Notes: generated from the sequence alone by a model not told the origin. A DNA stretch of 64,000 nt from LMUY01 sp965199555 (GCA_965199555.1 CBDASJ010000024.1:186001-250000), one strand, 5' to 3'. Positions 1 to 8,758 are shown, counted from the first letter of the stretch. Made by a program: numbers and translations.

Positions 1-719
1 GCATCACCTTCGACACCGGCGGCCTGTGCATCAAGCCCGCCGCCGGCATGGAGGAGATGCGGGCCGACATGGCCGGTGCCGCCGCCTGCGTCGGCGCGAT
101 GCTGGCGCTCGCCACCCGCCGCTCCCCTGCGCCGGCCGCTGCGGTGCTGGCCTTGGCGGAGAACGCCACGGGCGGCGCCAGCTACCGCCCGGCCGACGTG
201 GTGCGCACCGGCAGCGGCTTGTGCGTCGAGGTGGTGGACACGGATGCGGAAGGGCGCCTGGTGCTGGCGGACGCGCTTGGCTGGGCGGTGCGCCACCTGC
301 AGCCCGCGGCGATCGTGGACCTGGCGACGCTGACCGGCAGCATCGTCGCCGCCTTGGGCGGGCAGATGGCGGGATTGTTCGACAACGACGCCGGGTTCGC
401 CGCCCACGTCGCGGCGGCGGGCACCGCGGCGGGCGAACCGGTGTGGCGCATGCCGATCGGCGCCAGCCACCGGGCGGACCTCCATTCGGACATCGCCGAT
501 CTGCGGCATTGCGTGCCGGGGCGGGGCCAGCCGGATGCCTGCCACGCCGCCGCCTTCCTGCGCGAGTTCGTCGGCGCCACGCCATGGGCGCATCTGGACA
601 TCGCCGGCATGGAGGCCCGCGACGCGGCCTGTGTTCGGCACGCCGCCGGCCCGACCGGCTTCGGCGTCCGCCTGCTGGACCGGTTGGCGGCGCAATGCTT
701 CGAAGACCCGCACCGGTGA
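1..719 (+). CDS. Leucyl aminopeptidase family M17 (3' part, cut by window edge)
   Basis: C-terminal catalytic part of a cytosolic M17 (PepA/leucyl aminopeptidase) metallopeptidase, which removes N-terminal residues from peptides. The frame is open from base 3. It begins with ITFDTGG followed by the KPAAGMEEMRADM segment, and then carries DTDAEGRL near the middle. Those are the family's two metal-binding and catalytic blocks; the usual NTDAEGR reads DTDAEGR here. The fold continues to a normal C-terminus (HLDIAGM and GFGVRLL). The N-terminal domain and start lie upstream of the window. The stop codon overlaps the GTG of holC, the classic alphaproteobacterial pepA-holC order. Identification is firm; substrate preference is not visible. 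Confidence 0.93.
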   Translation, partial: ITFDTGGLCIKPAAGMEEMRADMAGAAACVGAMLALATRRSPAPAAAVLALAENATGGASYRPADVVRTGSGLCVEVVDTDAEGRLVLADALGWAVRHLQPAAIVDLATLTGSIVAALGGQMAGLFDNDAGFAAHVAAAGTAAGEPVWRMPIGASHRADLHSDIADLRHCVPGRGQPDACHAAAFLREFVGATPWAHLDIAGMEARDAACVRHAAGPTGFGVRLLDRLAAQCFEDPHR

Positions 720-1159
720 GCGAGATCGGCTTCTACCACCTGACCCGGTCGACCGTGTTGCAGGCGTTGCCGAAGCTGCTGGGCCGCACGCTGGACGCCG
801 GGCAACGCGCGGTGGTTCTGTGCGGCGACGCGGCGCGGCTGCGCGCGCTGGACGACGCGTTGTGGGCGAGCACGGACCCGGATTGGCTGCCCCATGGCAG
901 CGCGCAAACCGGTGACGCGGAGTTGCAGCCGATCTGGCTGACCCTGGTGGCCGAGGCGCCCAATGGCGGCCGCTTCCTGTTCCAGTTGGACGGGGCGCCG
1001 GCCGACCACGCGCCATTTGACCGCGTGTTCGACCTGTTCGACGGGGGCGACCCGGCGGAGGTCGCCGCGGCCCGGCTGCGCTGGTCCGCCGCCAAGGCGG
1101 CCGGGCACCAACTGACCTATTGGCAGCAGGGCGAGCGGGGCTGGCAGAAAAAAGCCTGA
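716..1159 (+). CDS. holC: DNA polymerase III chi subunit
   Basis: Clamp-loader accessory subunit that links DNA polymerase III holoenzyme to SSB at the replication fork. The 147-residue product starts SEIGFYHLTRSTVLQALPKLL and carries the chi pattern of a nucleotide-binding-like fold: a RAVVLCGD strand, a DDALWASTDPDWLPHG segment and the late FDRVFDLFDGGD block. Length fits the family (about 145 aa). The start is a GTG inside the GTGA overlap with the upstream aminopeptidase stop, so translation is probably coupled. A longer upstream reading of the same frame is antisense to nothing and lies inside the aminopeptidase, so it was not used. Confidence 0.93.
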   Translation: MSEIGFYHLTRSTVLQALPKLLGRTLDAGQRAVVLCGDAARLRALDDALWASTDPDWLPHGSAQTGDAELQPIWLTLVAEAPNGGRFLFQLDGAPADHAPFDRVFDLFDGGDPAEVAAARLRWSAAKAAGHQLTYWQQGERGWQKKA

Positions 1160-1190
1160 CGGACCGCTTCTCCGCGGCGGCACGGTCCGT
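1159..1190 (+). terminator. Hairpin after holC
   Basis: Inverted repeat ACGGACCG / CGGTCCGT (8 bp arms, 16-nt loop) starting at the holC stop. There is no T-run after it, so it is a weak intrinsic terminator or an mRNA 3' end structure. Confidence 0.35.
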
Positions 1191-1219
1191 TACATGCGCT
1201 GTATGGGACACGCCTGACC

Positions 1220-1858
1220 GTGCTGCGCTATGCTCTTTTCGCGGTTGCCGCCGCCATGGTGATCGCGGTCGCCTTCGTTCTGCTGCCGACCGGCAGCAGG
1301 CAGCGGCAGGAGCCACGCATCCTTTCGTCGAGCGACACCGCGCCGTCACCGGGCTTCGTGATCCATCCGGCGGACACGCCCGCGCCTGGCACACCACCCG
1401 CGTCGGCGACGCCGCCAGGCAACCCGGCGGATTTGGATGCGGTGATGCAGCGGCTGCGCGCGGCGGGGGCGAAGCCGGATAACACCGACACCCAGGCACA
1501 AACGGCGACGCCCTCGTCACCGGTCTCGCCCGCACCGCCGGGATCGGCCCCCCCGGCGGACCCGACAACTACGCCGCCGCCGGCCGCCACGCCGCCATCC
1601 CCGCCGCGCTGGGGCAGCGTAACGGGGCAGGGCACGCGCTGGCGGATGGCACGGTCCGGCAGCGGCTACACCGTGTCCATCGACCTCGGCAGTGGCCAGG
1701 TCGCGGATGTCCATGTGCTCCCGGCGTTCGGCAATTTGGACCCGGCATCCGTCAACCTCCGGGTCGATTACCTGCGGGACACCATCCTGAAGAACTTTTC
1801 CCACCAGTCCGGGACCTACAGCTTCGCCCGGGACGGATCGGTGTCAGTCGAACAGTAA
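1220..1858 (+). CDS. Hypothetical proline-rich envelope protein
   Basis: Not assigned to a known family. The 212-residue product begins (GTG start) with a hydrophobic N-terminal helix, about residues 2-22, that looks like an uncleaved anchor or signal peptide. A Pro/Ala/Thr-rich low-complexity linker spans about residues 35-135. A compact C-terminal domain of about 75 residues begins RWRMARSGSGYTVSIDLGSG. This architecture suggests a periplasmic domain tethered to the inner membrane by a flexible linker. It sits alone between holC and a small orphan gene. Function unknown. Confidence 0.7.
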   Translation: MLRYALFAVAAAMVIAVAFVLLPTGSRQRQEPRILSSSDTAPSPGFVIHPADTPAPGTPPASATPPGNPADLDAVMQRLRAAGAKPDNTDTQAQTATPSSPVSPAPPGSAPPADPTTTPPPAATPPSPPRWGSVTGQGTRWRMARSGSGYTVSIDLGSGQVADVHVLPAFGNLDPASVNLRVDYLRDTILKNFSHQSGTYSFARDGSVSVEQ

Positions 1859-1959
1859 GGCGGCGTTGCATTCTGTCGCATTTGGCAGGGCTGGCGCCAC
1901 ATCCGCGACACACAGTCGTGCGTAACCTGCGAGGGAGATAGTCGCAGGGAGCCGTCGGC

Positions 1960-2178
1960 ATGCAGATCGTGCAGCACCAGCCCGCCCAGCCGATCATGTC
2001 GGCAGCAAGCTTCCTGTTTTCCGACGATCCGGCACGCTGCCCGGCCGCCATGGCCCGTTATCTGCGGCAAACCAACGGCGATGCCGCGTTTTGCTTCGCC
2101 CGCGCGATGCACGAGGACTCGGCCTGGGCGAACGAGGCGTGGGGCAGCTACTGGGCCGACGTGATGCGCCTGGTCTGA
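1960..2178 (+). CDS. Small hypothetical protein (72 aa)
   Basis: Small ORF with a plausible ribosome site (AGGGAG about 9 nt before the ATG). The product is soluble, with two Cys and an aromatic C-terminal half (FCFARAMHEDSAWANEAWGSYW). It has no signal peptide or membrane segment. It lies between the proline-rich protein and the glycosyltransferase pair on the same strand. No family recognised; the codon use and GC bias look coding. Confidence 0.55.
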   Translation: MQIVQHQPAQPIMSAASFLFSDDPARCPAAMARYLRQTNGDAAFCFARAMHEDSAWANEAWGSYWADVMRLV

Positions 2179-2227
2179 CCCAGCCGGCGGGCTTGCCCCG
2201 TCGGATGGCGGCGGTCAGAACCGCCGC

Positions 2228-3466
2228 ATGTCGCAGCCCGTCCCTCTGCCTGGCGCCAGGCTCCATCCGCTGCACCGGGCTTGGCGGCTGCTGCCGGCCG
2301 GGGCGCGGCGGGCGTTGCTGGCGCGGGGCACGGCCCTGCTCGCCCCGCGCCCCACGCAGCCGGCGCCCACCGCTCGGCATGGACTGATCGTTGCCGGGGA
2401 GTTGGCGCGCGCGTCCGGCCTGGGGGAAGGCGCGCGGCTGATGCTCGCCGGGTTGCAGGAGTTGGGCGTGCCGGGCTGGCCGCTGCGGGCCGGATTGCGC
2501 CTGCCGGGCGAGGCGGAGGACATCCGGCTGGACGCGGCGGGCACGCCGCCTCCCGGCGCGCCGCTGGTGCTGCACGTGAACGCGCCGCACGTCGCCGCCG
2601 CGTTGCTGCGGTTGCCGCGGGGCTTGCTGCGGGGCCGCCGCGTGATCGGCTGCTGGGCCTGGGAACTGCCGGTCGCCCCGGCGGATTGGGCCACCGGCGT
2701 GCGCTTCGTGCACGAGGTGTGGGCGCCGTCCCGCTTTACCGCCGCCGCGTTGGAGCCGTTGTTGCCCGGGCGGGTGCGCGTGGTGCCGTACTGCGTCGCG
2801 TCCCGGCCGCCGGTGCCGTCCGCGCTGGACCGCCAGGCGTTCGGGCTGGCGGCGGACGCGGTGGTGGTGCTGTGCTCGTTCAGCCTGGCTTCCTCCTTCG
2901 AGCGGAAGAACCCGCTGGCCGCGATCGCCGCGCATCGCGCCGCGTTTGGCGAGCGGGCGGACCGCATCCTGGTGATGAAGATCGGGCATGCCGGCCATTT
3001 CGCCGCCGATCTGCAGCGTTTGCGCGACGCCGCGTCCGGCGCGGCGAACATCCGGTTCGAAACACGGACGCTGCCGATCGCCGACAACCAGGCGCTGACC
3101 GCCTGCGCGGACATCGTGCTGTCGCTGCATCGCAGCGAGGGGTTCGGCCTGGTGCCGGCAGAAGCCATGCTGCTGGGCCGTGCGGTGGTCGCCACGAACT
3201 GGTCGGGCAACACCGATTTCATGGATGCCGACACCGCGTCCCTGGTGCCGTTTCGGCTGGTGCCGGCGGTCGACCCGCGCGGCGTGTTCCAGGCGCCCGG
3301 CGCGGTGTGGGCGGAAGCCGACATCCCCGCAGCGGCGGCCCAACTGCGCTGCCTGGCGGACGACGCCGCGGCGCGCACGGCGCTGGGCGCGCGCGCCCAG
3401 GCGGCGGTGCGGGTGCGGCTCGGGTCGGCCCCCTTGGCGGCGGCGCTGCGCGGGATCGGGCTGTGA
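2228..3466 (+). CDS. Glycosyltransferase, GT4-like
   Basis: Predicted retaining GT-B glycosyltransferase acting on a surface polysaccharide or lipid-linked glycan at the cytosolic face. In the 412-residue protein, the N-terminal domain reads GLIVAGELARASGLGEGARL (the glycine-rich acceptor loop common in GT4). The C-terminal domain contains LHRSEGFGLVPAEAMLLG, the EX7E donor-site motif, followed by VATNWSGNTDF. The ATG gives a 412-aa product, normal for the family. Its stop overlaps the GTG of the next glycosyltransferase by four bases, so the two are co-translated. Sugar donor and acceptor cannot be read from the sequence. Confidence 0.85.
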   Translation: MSQPVPLPGARLHPLHRAWRLLPAGARRALLARGTALLAPRPTQPAPTARHGLIVAGELARASGLGEGARLMLAGLQELGVPGWPLRAGLRLPGEAEDIRLDAAGTPPPGAPLVLHVNAPHVAAALLRLPRGLLRGRRVIGCWAWELPVAPADWATGVRFVHEVWAPSRFTAAALEPLLPGRVRVVPYCVASRPPVPSALDRQAFGLAADAVVVLCSFSLASSFERKNPLAAIAAHRAAFGERADRILVMKIGHAGHFAADLQRLRDAASGAANIRFETRTLPIADNQALTACADIVLSLHRSEGFGLVPAEAMLLGRAVVATNWSGNTDFMDADTASLVPFRLVPAVDPRGVFQAPGAVWAEADIPAAAAQLRCLADDAAARTALGARAQAAVRVRLGSAPLAAALRGIGL

Positions 3467-4524
3467 GGCTGCTGGTTTGGCAGTGGGGGCGTCGCGGGGC
3501 CGGCCCGCGCTACGCCGTCGAACTGGCGCGGGCGCTGCGCCGCGTGCCCGGCGTCACCGTTGTGCTGTCGCTGGCAGAGGGGGCGGAGATCCTGGCGGGC
3601 GGCCTGCCGGACTGCGACCTGCCGGTGCCGACCTATAACGGCGCGGCCGGGTGGGCGCGCCGTTTGGCGGGCATCCCGTGGGCGGCGCCGGCGCTGGCGT
3701 GGCGGCTGCGTCCGTTGCAACTGGACGGCGCGCTGTGTGCCATGCCGGCGCCGCTGGACCTGCTCATGGCGGGGGCGCTGCGCCGCTCCGGCGTGCCGTA
3801 TGCCGTGGCCGTGCACGACGCCGTTCCGCACCCGGGCGACATCCTGCCGATGCAGGCGGTGTTGCAGCGCCGGCTGCTGCGCCGGGCCACGGCGCTGGTG
3901 GCGCTGAGCGAGCACGTTGCGACCCAGTTGGCGCCGGCTGCCGCCGGGCGGCCGGTGTTGCGCAGCCGCTTGTCGCCGCTGGATTACGGCCGGGGCGGCA
4001 ACCGCCCGATGGCGCATGGCGGCACGCTGCGCTTGCTGAGCTTCGGACGGCTGCTGCCGTACAAGGGGCTGGACCTGCTGGCCGAGGCGGTGCCCGCCCT
4101 TGGTGCGGTGGAGCTGCGGGTGGTCGGCACCGGGCCGGAAAGCCCTACCCTGGCGGCGCTGCGCCGCTTGCCCGGCGTCACGGTGGAGAACCGCTGGGTG
4201 CCGGAAGGCGAGGTGGGCGCGCTGCTGGCCTGGGCCGACGCGCTGGTGCTGTCGCACCGCGAAGCCAGCCAAAGCGGGGTCGCCGCCGCCGCCCTGGCCG
4301 CCGGGCGGTGGATCGTGGCAACCCGCGTCGGCGGCCTGGCCGAGCAACTGGCCGGCTCGCCGCTGGCCCGCTTGTGCGAGCCGGACGCAGCCTCCTTGGC
4401 GGCCGCCATCGGCAGCTTGTCGAGCGACCCGCCGATCGGGGACGCCGCGGTGGCCGACGCGGCTTGGCAGGGAAGCGTGGCGGCGCTTGCCATCCAGCTA
4501 AGCGGCTGGCTTCATCGCCGGTAA
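3463..4524 (+). CDS. Glycosyltransferase, GT4-like (second of pair)
   Basis: 353-residue GT-B type glycosyltransferase starting with GTG inside the GTGA overlap with the upstream gene. The N-terminal domain is RLLVWQWGRRGAGPRYAVEL. The C-terminal donor domain has LLSFGRLLPYKGLDLL (the usual G-R-L-x-x-x-K-G nucleotide-sugar loop), a VVGTGPE strand and a late LSHREASQSGVAAAALAAG block where the second acidic motif normally sits. No membrane segments. Paired with the preceding enzyme, it probably adds successive sugars to one glycan. Its stop shares a base with the ATG of the CLC antiporter. Confidence 0.82.
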   Translation: MRLLVWQWGRRGAGPRYAVELARALRRVPGVTVVLSLAEGAEILAGGLPDCDLPVPTYNGAAGWARRLAGIPWAAPALAWRLRPLQLDGALCAMPAPLDLLMAGALRRSGVPYAVAVHDAVPHPGDILPMQAVLQRRLLRRATALVALSEHVATQLAPAAAGRPVLRSRLSPLDYGRGGNRPMAHGGTLRLLSFGRLLPYKGLDLLAEAVPALGAVELRVVGTGPESPTLAALRRLPGVTVENRWVPEGEVGALLAWADALVLSHREASQSGVAAAALAAGRWIVATRVGGLAEQLAGSPLARLCEPDAASLAAAIGSLSSDPPIGDAAVADAAWQGSVAALAIQLSGWLHRR

Positions 4525-5879
4525 TGCCGAACATGCCCTCTTTACCCTTCCGCCTGCGAGCCAGGCAGGTGCGGCGGTTGCGCGTTGCCACGGTTCGATG
4601 GCGCCGGCGCGGCCTTTTCGTGCTCGGCGGGATCGTCGTCGGGGCGGCGGCCTACGGCATCGCGTTGTTGGCGGACGGGGCGGGGGATGTGTTCCGTGCC
4701 TTGCTTGCGCGGCTTCCCTTTGCCGCCTTCCTGCTCACCCCGTGCGGGTTCGCGCTGTCGAGCTGGATCACGCGGCGCTTTTTCCCGAACGCGGGCGGCA
4801 GCGGCATCCCGCAGGCGATCGCCGCGCGGCAACTGCACGGGCTGGCGGCGCGCGAACGCCTGGTGTCCCTGCGCACCGCTGTCGGCAAGACGGTCCTCCT
4901 GCTGATCGGCCTGCTATGCGGCGCTTCCATCGGGCGCGAAGGCCCGACGGTCCAGGTCGGCGCCTCCATCATGTTCGCCGTTGGCCGGTTGTCCCCGCGG
5001 CGGCAGCCGGGCCTGATCCTGGCGGGCGCCAGCGCCGGCGTGTCCGCCGCGTTCAACACGCCGCTGGCCGGGATCGTGTTCGGCATCGAGGAGATGAGCC
5101 GGTCGTTCGAGGTCCGCACCAGTGGCACGGTGATCGGCTGCGTGATCGCGGCGGGCCTGACCTCCCTGGCCTTGCAGGGGGACTACACCTATTTCGGCAC
5201 CACCCACGCCATTCTGGGGCCGTCGGTCCAAGGGTGGCTGGCGGTGCCGGTGCTCGGCATTGCCGGCGGGCTGCTCGGCGGCGGGTTCAGCCGTGCCCTG
5301 GTCCTGTTCGGCGGCGGCCTGCGTGGCCGGTTCGGCGCCGCGATCAAGCGCCACCCGGTGGTGTTCGCCGCCGGGTGCGGCCTGGTCGTGGCGGTGTGCG
5401 GCTGGTTCTCGGGCGAGACCGTGTTTGGGACGGGCTACGCGCAAGCGCGCGCGCTGGTGCAGGGGGACGGTGCCATGCCGGCCGGGTTCGGCCTGCTGAA
5501 GCTGCTGGCCACGGTCGCGTCATCCATCAGCGGCATTCCGGGCGGCATCTTCGCGCCGTCGCTGGCGGTAGGGGCGGGGCTCGGCGCCAACGCCGCCTGG
5601 CTGCTGCCCGCCGCGCCAGCGCAGGCGCTGGTGGTGCTGGGTATGGTCGCCTACTTCTCGGGTGTGGTGCAGGCGCCGATCACTGCCTTCGTGATCGTCG
5701 CGGAGATGACCAACGACCACGCCATGGTGGTGCCGTTGATGCTCACCTCGCTGATCGGGTCCATCGCGTCCCGGCTCGTGTGCCACGAGGGCGTGTACCA
5801 TGCGTTGGCGCACAACTTCATCAATGCCGAGATCGTCCGCAGCGTCGGGGTGGACGCGCCGTCCGGCCCAAGCGCCTGA
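4524..5879 (+). CDS. CLC-type chloride/proton antiporter
   Basis: Inner-membrane CLC family protein of 451 aa, the typical bacterial length without CBS domains. All filter motifs are visible: GSGIPQ, GREGPTVQ (the Glu is the external gate), GGIFAPSL, and a tyrosine in EGVYHAL for the central chloride site. The FGIEEM segment keeps the internal proton-transfer glutamate of the exchangers, so this is more likely a 2Cl-/H+ antiporter (ClcA type) than a channel. About ten hydrophobic helices follow the basic N-terminus. The ATG overlaps the previous stop (TAATG); a second ATG lies three codons later. Likely role: acid-shock charge compensation. Confidence 0.92.
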   Translation: MPNMPSLPFRLRARQVRRLRVATVRWRRRGLFVLGGIVVGAAAYGIALLADGAGDVFRALLARLPFAAFLLTPCGFALSSWITRRFFPNAGGSGIPQAIAARQLHGLAARERLVSLRTAVGKTVLLLIGLLCGASIGREGPTVQVGASIMFAVGRLSPRRQPGLILAGASAGVSAAFNTPLAGIVFGIEEMSRSFEVRTSGTVIGCVIAAGLTSLALQGDYTYFGTTHAILGPSVQGWLAVPVLGIAGGLLGGGFSRALVLFGGGLRGRFGAAIKRHPVVFAAGCGLVVAVCGWFSGETVFGTGYAQARALVQGDGAMPAGFGLLKLLATVASSISGIPGGIFAPSLAVGAGLGANAAWLLPAAPAQALVVLGMVAYFSGVVQAPITAFVIVAEMTNDHAMVVPLMLTSLIGSIASRLVCHEGVYHALAHNFINAEIVRSVGVDAPSGPSA

Positions 5880-5904
5880 CGCGCATGCCCGAGGAACCCG
5901 CCCG

Positions 5905-6237
5905 ATGAAGCTGCCCACCCTGCCGTTCACCAAGGTCGATTGGGACATGCTGCCCGGCACGGAGCACAAGGGTGAGCCCGGCATGGCGATCTGGCGCACG
6001 CTGACCAATGGCGACGTGCGGATGCGCGTGGTGGAATACTCGCCCGGCTACGTCGCCGATCATTGGTGCGACCGCGGCCACGTGATCTACGTGCTGGAAG
6101 GCGAGCTGCAAACCGAGTTGCAGGACGGCCGCCGTTTCACCTTCGGCCCGGGCAGCGGCTACACCGTGTCCGATTTCGGCGATGCCGCGCACCGATCCTC
6201 CACGGTGACGGGGGCGCGGCTGTTCATCGTGGATTGA
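5905..6237 (+). CDS. DHCW-type cupin fold protein
   Basis: 110-residue single-domain cupin. The sequence ADHWCDRGHVIYVLEGEL holds the His/Cys/His pattern after which this small family is named. It is followed by the second cupin motif with GPGSGYTVSDFGDAAHRSS and a final LFIVD strand. The family is known structurally as a small beta-barrel, but its biochemical role is not established; a metal-dependent or ligand-binding function is inferred. No signal peptide. It follows the CLC gene by 25 bp and may be co-transcribed. Confidence 0.8.
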   Translation: MKLPTLPFTKVDWDMLPGTEHKGEPGMAIWRTLTNGDVRMRVVEYSPGYVADHWCDRGHVIYVLEGELQTELQDGRRFTFGPGSGYTVSDFGDAAHRSSTVTGARLFIVD

Positions 6238-6333
6238 GGTCGATCACGTTCGCGCAGGATCGCAACTGTTCTTTGGTGCGGCACTTAAACCGTCCCGGGT
6301 CGCGCGCGCGCACGACCTGATCGGAGGATGAGC

Positions 6334-6510
6334 GTGTCAGACACATCCAAGCATACCACCGCCAACGAACCCGTCGCCGCGGTCGATCCCGGCGGGACGC
6401 GACCGACCAAGGCTGGAAGCCACAAGGGTGCGGCCAACCCGCCCGTTGAGGATAAGCAAACCGTGGTCAGCGGCGACCAGAACCAGCCGGCCGACAAGCG
6501 GGCCCGATAA
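6334..6510 (+). CDS. Small hydrophilic hypothetical protein
   Basis: About 58 residues, rich in Lys, Asp, Thr, Pro and Gln with no hydrophobic core. It is probably disordered. A GGAGG box abuts an ATG at 6328 with no spacer but is ideally spaced (6 nt) from the in-frame GTG at 6334, so the GTG start is preferred. It is followed 38 bp later by another small charged protein. No family recognised. Composition resembles small stress-induced hydrophilins, which is inference only. Confidence 0.55.
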   Translation: MSDTSKHTTANEPVAAVDPGGTRPTKAGSHKGAANPPVEDKQTVVSGDQNQPADKRAR

Positions 6511-6548
6511 GGTCGACAAGCCCCGATAGCGAGTGAAAGGAAGCTGTG

Positions 6549-6725
6549 ATGGCGAACGACAAGCATGAAAAGGCGCTCGACCTGACCGAGCAGGCGTTGG
6601 AGAAGCTCACCGAAGGCGACGAGTCTGCCGCCGACAACCTGATCGCCGAAGCAAAGAAGCTGGATAAATCCGCCCCGACCGAAGTGTTGCGGGATCTGGA
6701 CGAGGACGCTTCGACCAAGGGCTGA
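6549..6725 (+). CDS. Small acidic helical protein (58 aa)
   Basis: ATG start preceded by AGTGAAAGGAAG. The product MANDKHEKALDLTEQALEKL... is strongly charged and predicted all-helical, with an acidic C-terminal half ending DEDASTKG. No signal or membrane segment. It lies between another small hydrophilic protein and the MFS carrier. No named family recognised. Heptad-like spacing of Leu/Ala suggests an amphipathic helix or coiled coil. Confidence 0.6.
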   Translation: MANDKHEKALDLTEQALEKLTEGDESAADNLIAEAKKLDKSAPTEVLRDLDEDASTKG

Positions 6726-6782
6726 CCGCCCGGCTTGCCCCGCCATCACGGACCCGACATGATCGGTCCGGATGGAGAGGGG

Positions 6783-8057
6783 ATGCCGGTGGATCTCGGG
6801 GTAAGTGCGAAGCCGAGAGCCAGCCGGCTGCATACGGCCATTGCGGCGAACATCGGTGCCGCGCTCGAATGGTACGACCTCGTTCTCTATGCGCTGTTTG
6901 CCGTCGTGTTGGGGCGGCAGTTCTTTCCCAGTTCAGACCCAGCCACTTCGACACTGTTGAGCCTGGGGACGTTTGCCATCGCTTGGCTGGTCCGCCCGCT
7001 GGGTGCGATCTTCATCGGGGCCTATTCCGACCGGGTCGGCCGCAAGCCGGGGCTGACCTTGGCGGCCGGGCTGATGACGCTGTCCACGCTGGTCATCGCC
7101 GTGTTGCCGCCCTTTGCCGTGATCGGCGTTGCCGCACCGCTTCTTCTGATCATCGCCCGCATGGTGCAGGGCTTCTCCGCCGGCGGTGAGTTCGGCAGCG
7201 CAACCGCGTTGTTGGCCGAACAAGACCCGGCGCGCCGCGGCTTCTATGCCAGCCTGCAATGGGCGGCGTCGGGCTTCGCGGTGTTCCTCGCCTCCTTGTT
7301 CGCCTACCTGGTCAACGCTGCCTTGACCGCGGACCAGGTGGCGAGTTGGGGCTGGCGCGTCCCGTTTCTGTTCGGCCTGCTGATCGGCCCGGCCGCCGTG
7401 TACATCCGCACCCGGCTGGACGAACCGGAGGAGTTCCTGCGCGCCGAGCACACCGACACGCCCTTGCAGGAAGCGGCGGCGTCGGACAAGGCGCGCATCC
7501 TGGTCGGCGCCGGGATCGTGGCGGCCGGCGCGTGCGGCAGCTACCTCAACACGTATATGCCGGTGTTCGCCTTCACCAAGCTGGGCCTGCCTGCCTCCAC
7601 CGCGCTGCTGGGCACGGTCGCGGCCGGCATCGTGAACACCCTGCTGCCCCCCGTGTTCGGCCACCTGTCGGACCGGATCGGGCGCACCAAGGTCATGGCG
7701 ATCGCAGGCGTGCTCGGGCTGGTGATCATCTACCCGCTGTTTCGCTGGCTGGTCGCGTCGCCGTCCGTCGCCACGCTGGTCAGCATCCAGGCGCTGATCG
7801 CGCTGGTGTTCTATTGCGGCTACTACGCGACGGTGCCGGCGGCGCTGGCGGATCTGTTTCCGACGCGGCGGCGCACGACGGGCGTGTCGATCAGCTACGT
7901 GCTGGCGCAGGTGGCGTTCGGCGGGGTGACGCCGCTGGTGGTCGGCTGGATCGTCACCACCACCGGGGATCCGACCAGCCCCGGCCTCTACCTCAGCGCC
8001 GTGATGGTGCTGAGCCTGGTGTGCCTGGTGCTGGCACGGCGGCTCGGCGTGCCATGA
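6783..8057 (+). CDS. MFS transporter, MHS family
   Basis: 12-TM inner-membrane secondary carrier of about 424 aa. Metabolite:H+ symporter family features are clear: NIGAALEWYDLVLYAL in TM1, GAYSDRVGRKPGL after TM2 (MFS motif A), MVQGFSAGGEFGSA in TM4 and a repeat of motif A at GHLSDRIGRTK. These resemble proline/betaine and alpha-ketoglutarate permeases, but the substrate cannot be fixed. A GGAGAGG box lies just upstream of the ATG at 6783; GTG 6789 is an alternative start, and ATG 6759 lacks any ribosome site. Nothing in the neighbourhood indicates the substrate. Confidence 0.88.
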   Translation: MPVDLGVSAKPRASRLHTAIAANIGAALEWYDLVLYALFAVVLGRQFFPSSDPATSTLLSLGTFAIAWLVRPLGAIFIGAYSDRVGRKPGLTLAAGLMTLSTLVIAVLPPFAVIGVAAPLLLIIARMVQGFSAGGEFGSATALLAEQDPARRGFYASLQWAASGFAVFLASLFAYLVNAALTADQVASWGWRVPFLFGLLIGPAAVYIRTRLDEPEEFLRAEHTDTPLQEAAASDKARILVGAGIVAAGACGSYLNTYMPVFAFTKLGLPASTALLGTVAAGIVNTLLPPVFGHLSDRIGRTKVMAIAGVLGLVIIYPLFRWLVASPSVATLVSIQALIALVFYCGYYATVPAALADLFPTRRRTTGVSISYVLAQVAFGGVTPLVVGWIVTTTGDPTSPGLYLSAVMVLSLVCLVLARRLGVP

Positions 8058-8118
8058 CTGGTTTCCGGAGGCCGCCAACCCTATAAGCCTGCTGCGGTTT
8101 CGCGAAGGAGCCTTGGGC

Positions 8119-8733
8119 ATGGCCGACACCACGACGAAGCCGGCGCGTCGGCTTGCTCCCGTGCTGCTGGCGGCGGTGGCGGCCTTGCTGGTGGTGGCCG
8201 GCGTGGCGGTGTGGGTGTTCGGCACCCCAGGGCCGGTGCAGGAAGCGGCGGCGATCGGCGGCCCGTTCACCCTGGTTGACGGGGCAGGCAAGACCGTCAC
8301 CGACCGGACGTTCCGCGGCAAATACATGCTGGTGTATTTCGGTTACACCTTCTGCCCCGACGTGTGCCCGACCACGCTGAACGACGTGGCCCAAGCGATC
8401 GACAAGCTCGGCCCGGCGGCGGACAAGCTGCAACCGCTGTTCATCACGGTCGATCCCGCTCGCGACACGCCGGACGTGGTGCGGCAATACGCCGCGGCGT
8501 TCAGTCCGAAGCTGACCGGGCTGACCGGCAGCGCCGCGCAGATCGCGACGGCGGCGAAGGAGTACCGCGTGTATTACGCCCCCCATAAGACAGGCCCTGG
8601 CCCGAACGACTACACGATGGACCACAGCTCCATCCTGTACGTGATGGACCCGACCGGTCGTTTCGCCGGGGTGATCCGGGCGGATGAGGGTGCGGACGCG
8701 ATGGCAGCCGACCTCAAGAAGTATCTGTCGTAG
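8119..8733 (+). CDS. SCO1/SenC/PrrC copper chaperone
   Basis: 204-residue membrane-anchored periplasmic thioredoxin-like protein that helps assemble the CuA centre of cytochrome c oxidase. One N-terminal TM helix (about residues 12-35) is followed by the SCO domain. It shows FRGKYMLVYFGYTFCPDVC with the CxxxC copper pair (Cys79, Cys83), VDPARDTP, and the third ligand His169 in YTMDHSSILYV. The ATG has a GAAGGAG box; a TTG two codons earlier is less likely. No oxidase genes are adjacent. The next gene is convergent. Confidence 0.92.
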   Translation: MADTTTKPARRLAPVLLAAVAALLVVAGVAVWVFGTPGPVQEAAAIGGPFTLVDGAGKTVTDRTFRGKYMLVYFGYTFCPDVCPTTLNDVAQAIDKLGPAADKLQPLFITVDPARDTPDVVRQYAAAFSPKLTGLTGSAAQIATAAKEYRVYYAPHKTGPGPNDYTMDHSSILYVMDPTGRFAGVIRADEGADAMAADLKKYLS

Positions 8734-8758
8734 CGGCGGGGAGGCAGGCGCCCGCCGC
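8733..8758. terminator. Hairpin between convergent SCO and acyl-CoA synthetase genes
   Basis: GCGGCGGG / CCCGCCGC arms (8 bp, 10-nt loop) filling the 33-bp gap between two convergent stop codons. Likely a bidirectional terminator; no T-run. Confidence 0.45.

Noticed and set aside
26..715. Extension of holC frame upstream to position 26
   Set aside because: Runs through the aminopeptidase coding region in another frame; the GTG at 716 gives a normal-length chi subunit.
2215..4347. Long open frame on the minus strand opposite the glycosyltransferases
   Set aside because: Highly Arg/Gln/Pro-rich translation without domains, a GC-rich antisense shadow. The plus-strand frames have clear GT4 motifs.
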